In this document: positions 25,506 to 33,534 of the stretch, in pieces
Numbering within the stretch: the stretch's first letter is position 1
Layout of the letters: every line of letters starts with the position of its first letter
Assembly: GCA_017549145.1 (NCBI GenBank)
Contig: JAFYVM010000020.1
Span: forward strand, 142,879 to 206,878
Direction: 5' to 3'
Length of the DNA: 64,000 bases
From: Bacteroidales bacterium
GTDB lineage: Bacteria > Bacteroidota > Bacteroidia > Bacteroidales > UBA932
The notes under the pieces: generated by a model
Database searches by the model: none
Seen by the model: only the letters and a program-made list of their open reading frames with translations
Told to the model about the DNA's origin: nothing
Translations under genes and position numbers: made by a program

Positions 25506-27023
25506 ATGGCTGAAACAAATCGAAAATCAGTCAGAAGGAAGAAGGATACTGTCAATCTTGACACACTAGGGCTTGAGATGGGAAACAAACCGCCTCAGGC
25601 TCTTGATGTCGAAGAGGCTGTCCTTGGTGCACTTCTGGTAGAGCCGAATTGCATTGACGAGGCAATGGATGAGCTCGAGCCTTCAACATTCTATGGCGAA
25701 AAGCATAGAATGGTCTTTGAGGCTATGCGCGCATTGAGAGCCGAGTCGGTGGCGCTTGACCTGTTGTCTGTTTCTCAGAAACTGAAGGCACAGGGCAATC
25801 TTGAGGCTGTTGGAGGTACGATGTACCTTGCTCAGTTGTCTCAGAAGATTGGAGCTGCTGCGCACATCGAGTACTATATTCGTATCCTTAAGCAGAAATA
25901 TATTCAGCGAGAGCTGATTACTGCGTCGTACGATATCCTGAAGGCATCGTATGATGAGGGAACGAATGTAGATGACTTGATTGATACGGCTCAGACAAAG
26001 ATTTTTGCAGCCATTCAGAATAATGTCAAGAGAGACGTTCAGGAAATCGGAAAGGTCATTAATGAGGCTATGTCCGAGATCCAGAAGTTCCAGGAGCTTG
26101 AGGGTGGACTTAGCGGTGTACCATCGGGATTCCCTTCAATTGACAAGATTACTCTTGGCTGGCAGCCGTCAGACCTTATCATCCTTGCAGCCCGTCCATC
26201 AGTGGGTAAGACTGCATTCGTGCTTAACCTTGCGAGAAATGCTGCAGTGGATTTCAATATGCCGGTAGCGATCTTCTCTCTTGAGATGCCTTCGATTCAG
26301 TTGGCAAAGCGTATGATGGTGTCAGAGACTCGCCTAAGCGCAGATAAGATCAAGGGTGGTACAAAGTTGGAACCATATGAGTGGGTACAGCTTGAGGAAC
26401 AGCTTAAGAGACTTGCGAAAGCTCCTTTGTATATCGATGATACTCCTTCGCTTCCTGTGATGGAGTTCCGTTCAAAGGTCAAGAAACTTGTAAAGCAGAA
26501 GAAGGTGCGCCTGGTGGTCGTCGACTACCTTCAGTTGATGCAGGGCCCTGCTGAGCTTCGTGGAATGCGTGAGCAGGAGGTTGCTGCAATCTCAAGAACA
26601 TTGAAGGCTACAGCAAAAGAGCTTAACGTTCCTATCATTGCACTTTCACAGCTTTCCCGTCAGTCAGAAAATCGTCAGGGAAGTAACCGTCGTCCACAGC
26701 TTAGCGACCTTCGTGAGTCAGGCTCAATCGAGCAGGATGCGGATATGGTAATGTTTATCCATCGATATGACTATCAGGGACTTTCGGATAATCCTGATGA
26801 TATCGGTAGAACACAGATCATTATCGCAAAGCATCGTAATGGTGCCATCGCGGATGTGGATATGAAGTTCCGCGCTGATGAGGTGAGATTCGTGGACGAG
26901 CAGGAAAGCTTGATGCATCATGCTGCCTCTTTGGATGACGCAATTCCAGATGGCTACATACCAATTGCTGCTTCTGATTTTGGCTCCCCAATTGATGATT
27001 TTGCAAACAACGGTTTTGAATAA
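25506..27023 (+). CDS. dnaB: Replicative DNA helicase DnaB
   Basis: 505 residues. The hexameric helicase unwinds DNA at the replication fork. An N-terminal all-helical domain (about 30-135), linker helix and RecA-like ATPase domain are present: Walker A AARPSVGKTAF (about residue 228), MPSIQLAKRM, Walker B LVVVDYLQLM, and SQLSRQSENR. An unusually basic N-terminal extension (RKSVRRKKD) and a short acidic tail flank the core. No intein is present. Confidence 0.95.
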   Translation: MAETNRKSVRRKKDTVNLDTLGLEMGNKPPQALDVEEAVLGALLVEPNCIDEAMDELEPSTFYGEKHRMVFEAMRALRAESVALDLLSVSQKLKAQGNLEAVGGTMYLAQLSQKIGAAAHIEYYIRILKQKYIQRELITASYDILKASYDEGTNVDDLIDTAQTKIFAAIQNNVKRDVQEIGKVINEAMSEIQKFQELEGGLSGVPSGFPSIDKITLGWQPSDLIILAARPSVGKTAFVLNLARNAAVDFNMPVAIFSLEMPSIQLAKRMMVSETRLSADKIKGGTKLEPYEWVQLEEQLKRLAKAPLYIDDTPSLPVMEFRSKVKKLVKQKKVRLVVVDYLQLMQGPAELRGMREQEVAAISRTLKATAKELNVPIIALSQLSRQSENRQGSNRRPQLSDLRESGSIEQDADMVMFIHRYDYQGLSDNPDDIGRTQIIIAKHRNGAIADVDMKFRADEVRFVDEQESLMHHAASLDDAIPDGYIPIAASDFGSPIDDFANNGFE

Positions 27024-27028
27024 ATCTA

Positions 27029-27889
27029 ATGTTTAGACATACAGGAATATTGATTCTCCTGTGTACGTGTTTGAGCTTGGTCTCTATGCGCGCACAGGAG
27101 AATTCTGTTTCTACCTCATCTCATTGCGTCCCTGTCAAGGATATATCTGGCGGTAATTTAGCATACCAATCAGGTGAGCGAATGTATTTTACCATGCATT
27201 ATGAGTGGGGGATGATCAACTCTGATATAGGTTCTGCAACAGTCAGTCTTGATGAGGTGACATTTAATGGACAGAAGGCATTCAGGTGTTCAGTTACAGG
27301 AAAGACTACAAAGATGTATGACCTGTTCTTTAAGGTAAGGGAAAACTTTACATCATGGTTTACTGTGAATGGATTAAGGCCATTGAAGTTTACCCGTGAT
27401 ACCTATGAGGGAAAGTACGAGGCAAAAAACACGTACATATATCATTGGGATGCAGCTGAACCGTATATAGATGCAGATGTCCATACGTCCAGCATGGGTC
27501 ATAAAAAACTTGAACTTCCTTTGACTAAGTGTACATTTGACCTTCCAGCCCTGTTCTTCTTTGCCAGGAATATCGACATGAATAAAGTGCAGAAGGGTAA
27601 GAAGTATCCTATGACTTTCGCAATCGATGATGAGGTCTTTAATGTGCATTTCATCTTCTATGGAAAGGAAGTTATAGATGTGAAAGGTCTAGGAAAAGTT
27701 AATGCAATTAAATTCTCAGCCAGACTCATTGCGGGAGAGATCTTTAACGGGGATACGGACGTAATGATTTGGATCTCAGATGATGAGAATAAGGTTCCTG
27801 TATATTTTGAGGCTCCTATTCTGGTCGGTAAGGCTTCTGGAAGAATGAACGGCTATGAGGGCCTGAAGTATCCATTAAATATTGATTGA
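27029..27889 (+). CDS. Secreted DUF3108-family protein
   Basis: 286 residues. A signal peptide (ends near SMRA-QENS) is followed by a single beta-rich domain matching DUF3108: the GERMYFTMHYEWGMINSDIGSA start, KVRENFTSWF, and YEGKYEAKNTY are typical. Function unknown; probably periplasmic. It starts 5 bp after dnaB and ends 2 bp before the RseC-like gene, so it is co-transcribed with the Rnf operon. Confidence 0.75.
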   Translation: MFRHTGILILLCTCLSLVSMRAQENSVSTSSHCVPVKDISGGNLAYQSGERMYFTMHYEWGMINSDIGSATVSLDEVTFNGQKAFRCSVTGKTTKMYDLFFKVRENFTSWFTVNGLRPLKFTRDTYEGKYEAKNTYIYHWDAAEPYIDADVHTSSMGHKKLELPLTKCTFDLPALFFFARNIDMNKVQKGKKYPMTFAIDDEVFNVHFIFYGKEVIDVKGLGKVNAIKFSARLIAGEIFNGDTDVMIWISDDENKVPVYFEAPILVGKASGRMNGYEGLKYPLNID

Positions 27890-27891
27890 TT

Positions 27892-28305
27892 ATGAAAAAG
27901 AACGAAATACAGCACACGGGAGAAATCATTGATATTACTCCTGACTTTACAACGGTTAAGATTATAGCATCTTCAGCGTGCTCGGGATGTCATGCAAAGT
28001 CACTTTGCGGCATGTCAGAGGATCAGGAGAAGATAATCATGCTTCCTACAGATCCTTATACAACTTATAATGTAGGCGATCAGGTACAGGTTGCTACAAA
28101 AATGAGCATGGGAATGAAGGCGGTGTGGATATCATACGTCATTCCTTTGATGGTTTTGATGATTTTAATATTATCTTTGTCTGCTGTTTTCGAAAAGGAG
28201 TATCTACGTGGACTCGTGGCAATCGCCGGAGTGTGCGTCTATTACTTCATCGTGTGGCTTTTCAGAGGAAAGCTTAACAATGAATTCGTATTTTATATCA
28301 AATAA
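27892..28305 (+). CDS. RseC/SoxR-reducing-system-like membrane protein
   Basis: 137 residues. An N-terminal domain with clustered cysteines (CSGCHAKSLC, residues about 32-41) is followed by two membrane helices (about 75-97 and 103-122). RseC-family proteins are found with Rnf operons and, in Escherichia coli, act with Rsx in reducing SoxR; the cysteines may hold a cluster. The ATG at 27892 is preferred over a TTG two codons earlier that overlaps the DUF3108 stop. It directly precedes rnfB (2 bp), which supports a role in Rnf assembly or redox delivery. Confidence 0.82.
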   Translation: MKKNEIQHTGEIIDITPDFTTVKIIASSACSGCHAKSLCGMSEDQEKIIMLPTDPYTTYNVGDQVQVATKMSMGMKAVWISYVIPLMVLMILILSLSAVFEKEYLRGLVAIAGVCVYYFIVWLFRGKLNNEFVFYIK

Positions 28306-28307
28306 TT

Positions 28308-29213
28308 ATGACACAAACTATTATCTGGACCATTGCGATTCTCACCCTTCTCGGTGCGCTTCTCGCAGTCGTTCTCTACGTTGTGGCTGAAAAGTTCAAG
28401 GTGGAGGAAGATCCGAGAATCGACGATGTGGAAAAGGAATTGCCTGGAGCAAACTGCGGTGGCTGTGGTCAAGCGGGATGTCGCGCTTTTGCTCAGTTCT
28501 GTGTGGAGTCTGAAGACTTGGACAAGTGTTTTTGCCCAGTTGGAGGAAACGACGTAATGCAGAAAGTTGCCTCGGTATTGGGCCGCGAGGTTGCCGCTAA
28601 GGAACCTATGGTTGCGGTTGTACGATGCAACGGAACATGTGAAAACCGTCCAAAGACAAATGAGTATGGAGGATATCAGTCCTGCCGTGTCAAAGCTGCT
28701 CTTTATAGCGGAGACACAGGCTGCTCTTTTGGTTGCCTTGGATGCGGAGATTGTGTAAGCGTATGTCAGTTCGGCGCTATTACGATGGATCCTGCTACAG
28801 GTCTTCCTGTTGTGGATGAGGAGAAGTGTACTGCCTGCGGTGCCTGCGTGAAGACTTGCCCTAAGGGAGTTATCGAACTTCGTAACAAGGGTCGCAGAAA
28901 TATGCGTGTTTATGTTTCTTGTGTGAATAAGGACAAGGGTGCAGTGGCACGTAAGGCTTGTAAGGCAGCTTGTATCGGTTGCAGCAAGTGTGCTAAGGTT
29001 TGTCCTTTTGAGGCTATCACAGTGGAGAACAACGTTGCATACATCGACTATACTAAGTGCAAGCTTTGTAAGAAATGTGTTGCAGAGTGCCCTACTGCTG
29101 CAATTCACGCAGTGAACTTCCCAGTTGTTAAACCAAAGCCAGAGGCTGCACCATGTCATCCTGAGCGAAGCGAAGGATCTGTAAAGCCAGAGGTGGAAAA
29201 GAAGGAGGAATAG
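28308..29213 (+). CDS. rnfB: Rnf complex subunit B (polyferredoxin)
   Basis: 301 residues. One N-terminal membrane helix, the Fe-S domain ANCGGCGQAGCRAFAQFC, then four ferredoxin-type [4Fe-4S] motifs: CLGCGDCVSVCQ, CTACGACVKTCP, CIGCSKCAKVCP and CKLCKKCVAECP. RnfB takes electrons from reduced ferredoxin. The C-terminal tail (after about 268) is a low-complexity Pro/Lys/Glu stretch that contains APCHPERSEGSV, the peptide encoded by a dispersed DNA repeat at 29155-29180. That repeat is in frame and outside the domains, so function is probably kept. Second gene of the RseC-like/BCDGEA unit. Confidence 0.94.
   Translation: MTQTIIWTIAILTLLGALLAVVLYVVAEKFKVEEDPRIDDVEKELPGANCGGCGQAGCRAFAQFCVESEDLDKCFCPVGGNDVMQKVASVLGREVAAKEPMVAVVRCNGTCENRPKTNEYGGYQSCRVKAALYSGDTGCSFGCLGCGDCVSVCQFGAITMDPATGLPVVDEEKCTACGACVKTCPKGVIELRNKGRRNMRVYVSCVNKDKGAVARKACKAACIGCSKCAKVCPFEAITVENNVAYIDYTKCKLCKKCVAECPTAAIHAVNFPVVKPKPEAAPCHPERSEGSVKPEVEKKEE
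29155..29180. repeat. Dispersed palindromic repeat inserted in the rnfB tail
   Basis: GTCATCCTGAGCG directly followed by AAGCGAAGGATCT. The ends ATCCT / AGGAT pair and the middle is GAGCGAAGCGA. I recall near-identical sequences scattered through many bacterial genomes, where translation yields a CHPERSEGS or similar peptide. It is the only copy I see in this window. Confidence 0.6.
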
Positions 29214-29217
29214 TGCT

Positions 29218-30582
29218 ATGATGAAGACATTTTCAATAGGTGGTATTCACCCAAGTGATAAGAAGATTTCAAAGGATTGTAAGATCGAAGTGCTTCCAGT
29301 TCCTTCTAAGGTGTTCATTTCAGTAGCTCAGCATCTTGGTGCTCCTGCAACTCCGGTTGTTAAGGCTGGTGATCAGGTTAAGGTAGGTCAGGTGATTGCA
29401 GAGCCTGCTGGTTTCATTTCAGCTTATGTACATTCTTCAGTGTCAGGTACAGTCAAGTCTGTAGGCCCACGCAAGGATATCGCCGGCAATAACGTTGTTC
29501 ATATTGAGATTGACGTTGAGGGAGACGAGTGGGTAGAAGGTGTAGATCTTTCTGATACTCTTGTTACTGAGATTCCTCAGGACAATAAGGCGATTCTGGA
29601 TAAAATCAAGATGTGTGGTGTTGTAGGTCTTGGTGGAGCTACATTCCCTGCACACGTCAAGCTCTGTCCGCCTCCAGGAAAGAAGGCTGATTGCCTTATC
29701 CTCAATGGAGCGGAGTGTGAGCCATATCTTACTTCAGACTACCGTATCATGCTTGAGAGAAGCAAGGAGATCGTGATTGGAGCTGCTATCATGAAGCAGG
29801 TTCTTGGCGGTTGTCCAGCAGTGATCGGTATCGAGGAGAACAAACCGGAGGCAATCAAGGCTATGAAGGCTGCTTTGGCAGAACTTCAGGCTGCAGCCAA
29901 GGGTTATGAGGGCATTTCTGTGATGTCTCTCAAGAAGAAGTATCCTCAGGGCGGTGAGAAGCAGCTCATCGATGCTGTAATGAAGCGTCAGGTGAAGTCT
30001 ATGGGACTTCCTATCGATGTCGGCGCAGTGGTTCAGAATGTTGCTACCTCTCTTGCAGTATATGAGGCTGTTCAGAAGAATAAGCCGCTTATTACCAATA
30101 CTTTGACAGTTACAGGTGATTGCCTTCCGCTTGAGAAGCAGCACAACTATCTCTTCCGTATCGGTATGCCGCTTTCTTATATTGCGGAGTATGCTGGTGG
30201 AGTGCCGGAAGAGGCTGCTAAGATTATCAGCGGTGGTCCTATGATGGGTAAGGCAATCGCTAACTTGGACGCAACTACAGTCAAGGGATCATCTTCACTC
30301 TTGTATCTGACTGCTGAGCAGACAGTGCGTGGCGTTGAGTCAGCTTGTATCCGTTGCGGTAAGTGTGCTGAGGCTTGTCCTATGGGATTGGAGCCGTTCC
30401 TGCTTCAGAAGTATGCTCGTAATTCAATGATGGATGAGCTTGAGGAGAATGCTATCCAGGATTGTATTGAGTGTGGATGCTGCTTGTACAGCTGTCCAGC
30501 TAATATTCCGCTTTTGGATATTATCCGCATTGCCAAGGGTGACGTCATCAAGATTATACGTGGCAGGGCTATTAAAAACTAA
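29218..30582 (+). CDS. rnfC: Rnf complex subunit C
   Basis: 454 residues. RnfC is the peripheral subunit that binds NADH and FMN and passes electrons between NAD and RnfB. The glycine-rich GLGGATFPAHVK segment for nucleotide binding, LNGAECEPYLTSDYR, and two C-terminal [4Fe-4S] motifs CIRCGKCAEACP and CIECGCCLYSCP are all present. It lacks the long C-terminal repeat extension of some proteobacterial RnfC proteins. Four bp after rnfB; the start MMK offers two adjacent ATGs. Confidence 0.95.
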   Translation: MMKTFSIGGIHPSDKKISKDCKIEVLPVPSKVFISVAQHLGAPATPVVKAGDQVKVGQVIAEPAGFISAYVHSSVSGTVKSVGPRKDIAGNNVVHIEIDVEGDEWVEGVDLSDTLVTEIPQDNKAILDKIKMCGVVGLGGATFPAHVKLCPPPGKKADCLILNGAECEPYLTSDYRIMLERSKEIVIGAAIMKQVLGGCPAVIGIEENKPEAIKAMKAALAELQAAAKGYEGISVMSLKKKYPQGGEKQLIDAVMKRQVKSMGLPIDVGAVVQNVATSLAVYEAVQKNKPLITNTLTVTGDCLPLEKQHNYLFRIGMPLSYIAEYAGGVPEEAAKIISGGPMMGKAIANLDATTVKGSSSLLYLTAEQTVRGVESACIRCGKCAEACPMGLEPFLLQKYARNSMMDELEENAIQDCIECGCCLYSCPANIPLLDIIRIAKGDVIKIIRGRAIKN

Positions 30583-30597
30583 AAAATCAGAAAAACA

Positions 30598-31563
30598 ATG
30601 GATAAACTAATCGTTTCACCGTCGCCGCATCTTCATACGAAGACTTCCACAAAGTCTTTGATGCGTGATGTCGTGATTGCCCTTATTCCGGCAGTGGTTG
30701 TGTCAGTCCTTTTCTATGGCTGGTCAGAGCTGCTTGTTCTTGGAGTGAGTGTGGCATCATGTTTACTTTTAGAGTACCTTATTACAAAATACCTGCTTAA
30801 GACTTCTTGCACATTGGGCGACTGGTCTGCAGTCATTACCGGAGTACTTCTTGCTCTTAACCTTCCTGCTACTACACCTTGGTGGGTAGTGTTTATCGGA
30901 GCAGTTGTGGCTATCGGAATCGCTAAGATGACCTTTGGAGGTTTGGGACAGAACCTTTTCAACCCTGCTCTAGTTGGTCGTGTATTCCTTTTGATCTCGT
31001 TCCCGACTTACATGACTGATTGGGCTAAGCCACAGGGATTCATCACTAACAGCATCGTTGATGCTTATTCGGGTGCTACTCCTCTTGGAATTGCAAAGGG
31101 TCTTGGACCTCAGGGAGTTGAGGCTATGGATTACTTGAATATGCTTTTCCTCAACATCGGTGGATCTGCTGGTGAGCTTTCAGCTATCGCACTTCTTTTG
31201 GGATTTGCATACCTTCTTATCCGCAAGGTCATCAAGCCTTATATCACACTTTCAATCATTGGCACAGTGGCAGTGTTCAGCGGTATTTTCTACCTTGCCA
31301 ACCCGGCAGAGTACACTGATCCTCTATTCAATATCCTTTCAGGAGGTCTTCTTCTTGGAGCTATCTTCATGGCTACAGACTATGTGACATCTCCTATGAG
31401 CAAGTGGGGTGGAGTAGTGTTCGGTGTTGGTATCGGAGTCATTACAATGCTTATCCGTTACTTCGGAGCTTACCCTGAAGGTGTGTCATTTGCTATCCTT
31501 ATTATGAACTCAGTGGTTCCTCTTCTTAACAAGTGGTTCCATACTAAGAAATATGGGAGGTAA
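30598..31563 (+). CDS. rnfD: Rnf complex subunit D
   Basis: 321 residues with about nine membrane helices. RnfD carries a covalent FMN on the Thr of the SGAT motif, visible as DAYSGATPLGIAKG. The conserved LALNLPATTPWW and GGLGQNLFNPALVGRVFL segments are intact. It is an integral part of the ion-pumping core. Fifteen bp after rnfC and 5 bp before rnfG. Confidence 0.95.
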   Translation: MDKLIVSPSPHLHTKTSTKSLMRDVVIALIPAVVVSVLFYGWSELLVLGVSVASCLLLEYLITKYLLKTSCTLGDWSAVITGVLLALNLPATTPWWVVFIGAVVAIGIAKMTFGGLGQNLFNPALVGRVFLLISFPTYMTDWAKPQGFITNSIVDAYSGATPLGIAKGLGPQGVEAMDYLNMLFLNIGGSAGELSAIALLLGFAYLLIRKVIKPYITLSIIGTVAVFSGIFYLANPAEYTDPLFNILSGGLLLGAIFMATDYVTSPMSKWGGVVFGVGIGVITMLIRYFGAYPEGVSFAILIMNSVVPLLNKWFHTKKYGR

Positions 31564-31568
31564 GAGTT

Positions 31569-32225
31569 ATGGCAGTACAATCTTCTTTTAAGAATATGAC
31601 AATCTGCCTTTTGGCAATCTGTCTTGTGTGCTCTGGTCTTCTCGCTGGTGTTTATGCCTTGACAAAGGAGCCAATCGATGCTGCTTCAAAGGCTAAGAAC
31701 GAGGCTGCAATCAAGGAAGTTCTTCCTGAGGAAGTGGCTAAGATCGAAGAGGAAAGATCAATTGAGGTTGATGGAGTGACTTATACCTATAACCTTGCTT
31801 ACGATGAGAGCGGAAATACTGTAGGATGCGCAGTAAATGTTGCTCCTGTAGGTTTCGGTGGCCCAATTGTGATCAAGGTAGGTTTCAAGGTGGATGCACA
31901 GACCGGCAAGAATCTCGTATGGAATACCAAGGTGCTTTCTCATGCTGAGACACCTGGTCTTGGTGCCAAGTGCAGCGAGCCAGCTTTTGCTGATCAGTTC
32001 AAAGGCTTGGATCCTGTAGCTAAGAAGCTTTCTGTAACTAAGGATGGTGGTGATATCGATGCTATCACAGCTTCTACCATCACTTCCCGTGCTTTTACAA
32101 ACGGTGTTGCTACTGCTGTAAACGTGCTTTCTGCAATTGCTGGTACTCCAATGCTTATTGACAATGCAACTGGCGCTTCATCTACTGAATGGAATGCACC
32201 AGCTGATTCAACTGTAACTAAATAA
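31569..32225 (+). CDS. rnfG: Rnf complex subunit G (FMN-binding)
   Basis: 218 residues. One N-terminal membrane helix (about 11-30) and a periplasmic FMN-binding domain. The covalent FMN attachment Thr falls in DAITASTITSRA, a variant of the usual SGATxS motif in which an S-T pair is kept. SHAETPGLGAKC is the other family hallmark. A Thr/Ser/Ala-rich C-terminal tail is specific to this lineage. Confidence 0.93.
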   Translation: MAVQSSFKNMTICLLAICLVCSGLLAGVYALTKEPIDAASKAKNEAAIKEVLPEEVAKIEEERSIEVDGVTYTYNLAYDESGNTVGCAVNVAPVGFGGPIVIKVGFKVDAQTGKNLVWNTKVLSHAETPGLGAKCSEPAFADQFKGLDPVAKKLSVTKDGGDIDAITASTITSRAFTNGVATAVNVLSAIAGTPMLIDNATGASSTEWNAPADSTVTK

Positions 32226-32237
32226 GGAGGAAAGAAA

Positions 32238-32828
32238 ATGGGAAAATTTCAGCTTATAACTAAAGGCTTGATCAAGGAGAATCCTACGTTTGTACTCCTT
32301 TTGGGTATGTGTCCTACTTTGGCCACAACTACATCAGCTATCAATGGTATGAGTATGGGACTTGCGACTACGTTCGTTCTTATACTTTCTAACATTGTTA
32401 TTTCTGCTATTGCAGCATATATTCCTGACAAAGTTCGTATCCCTTCTTACATCGTTGTGATCGCAACTTTCGTGACTTTGCTTCAGTTTGTCATGCAGGC
32501 TTATGTTCCGGATATCTACGAGACTCTCGGACTTTTCATCCCGCTTATCGTAGTTAACTGTATCGTACTTGGTCGTGCTGAGGCATTCGCAAATAAGAAC
32601 AGCGTTGTGGATTCTGCTCTTGACGGTATCGGTATCGGACTAGGTTTTACAGTTTCACTTACCCTCCTCGGAGTAGTTCGTGAGATCTTGGGTAGTGGTT
32701 CTGCATTTGGCTTCAAGTTCATTGAGGGTGACGGTATTCTTGCATTCGTGCTTGCTCCGGGAGCCTTCATCGCACTTGGCTATCTTATCGTACTTTTCAA
32801 AAAACTAACTTCTAAAAAGGCTGAGTAA
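32238..32828 (+). CDS. rnfE: Rnf complex subunit E
   Basis: 196 residues, six membrane helices. Paired with RnfA in an inverted-topology core that may hold a [2Fe-2S] centre within the membrane. The LLGMCPTLATTTSAINGMSMG and LIVVNCIVLGRAEAFA segments supply the conserved cysteines. Twelve bp after rnfG; 2 bp before rnfA. Confidence 0.94.
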   Translation: MGKFQLITKGLIKENPTFVLLLGMCPTLATTTSAINGMSMGLATTFVLILSNIVISAIAAYIPDKVRIPSYIVVIATFVTLLQFVMQAYVPDIYETLGLFIPLIVVNCIVLGRAEAFANKNSVVDSALDGIGIGLGFTVSLTLLGVVREILGSGSAFGFKFIEGDGILAFVLAPGAFIALGYLIVLFKKLTSKKAE

Positions 32829-32830
32829 TT

Positions 32831-33430
32831 ATGGAATATATACTTATCATCATTTCAGCGATATTTGTAAATAATATCCTGCTTTCTCAGTTCTTGGGAA
32901 TCTGTCCTTTCTTGGGCGTTTCAAATAAGTTGAGCACAGCAGCAGGTATGTCAATGGCCGTTTGCTTCGTCATTACACTTGCAACCGTGGTTACTTATCT
33001 TCTCAACTCGCTTTTGGCTTCATTTGGCCTTGAGTTCCTTCAGACCATTTCATTCATCCTTGTGATCGCTGCCCTTGTACAGATGGTGGAAATCGTGTTG
33101 AAGAAGATCAGCCCATCACTTTATTCTGCTCTCGGTATCTTCCTTCCGTTGATTACCACAAACTGCGCAGTTCTGGGTGTTGCTCTTACAGTAGTACAGA
33201 AGTCTTCTCCATTTGCAGCAGCTGAAAGCGGAATGTTCAACCTTGGTGAAGCTACAGTGTACGCATTTGCGACTTCACTTGGTTTCGGTCTTGCAATGGT
33301 TCTTTTCGCTGGTCTTCGTGAGCAGCTTGCCCTCAACAATGTGCCTAAGGCATTCAAGGGTATTCCAATCGCTCTCGTGACTGCAGGTATCCTTGCCATG
33401 GCATTCATGGGCTTCTCCGGACTAGTATAA
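32831..33430 (+). CDS. rnfA: Rnf complex subunit A
   Basis: 199 residues, six membrane helices. Homologous in fold to RnfE: QFLGICPFLGVSNKL and ITTNCAVLGVAL carry the paired cysteines for the in-membrane cluster. It completes the BCDGEA set, so this organism should have a working ferredoxin:NAD oxidoreductase that couples to Na+ or H+ transport. Last gene of the operon. Confidence 0.95.
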   Translation: MEYILIIISAIFVNNILLSQFLGICPFLGVSNKLSTAAGMSMAVCFVITLATVVTYLLNSLLASFGLEFLQTISFILVIAALVQMVEIVLKKISPSLYSALGIFLPLITTNCAVLGVALTVVQKSSPFAAAESGMFNLGEATVYAFATSLGFGLAMVLFAGLREQLALNNVPKAFKGIPIALVTAGILAMAFMGFSGLV

Positions 33431-33468
33431 ATGTAAAATACAACTGGCTGCTAGTCAGTGTGTTATAT

Positions 33469-33502
33469 AAAGTGCGTGCTCCCTTTTGGCGGCACGCACT
33501 TT
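33469..33502 (+). other. 11-bp hairpin between rnfA and the GH3 gene
   Basis: AAAGTGCGTGC (33469-33479) and GCACGCACTTT (33492-33502) are perfect complements around a 12-nt loop. No run of T follows, so it is not a clear intrinsic terminator. It may end or protect the rnf transcript, or bind a regulator ahead of the GH3 gene. Confidence 0.5.
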
Positions 33503-33534
33503 GCGTAAGTACCTGGCTGATAAATATATGTATT

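Noticed and set aside
28293-29159. 288-residue frame antisense to rnfB
   Set aside because: Ser/Thr/Leu-rich mirror of the strongly biased Cys-rich rnfB; no domain, no promoter.
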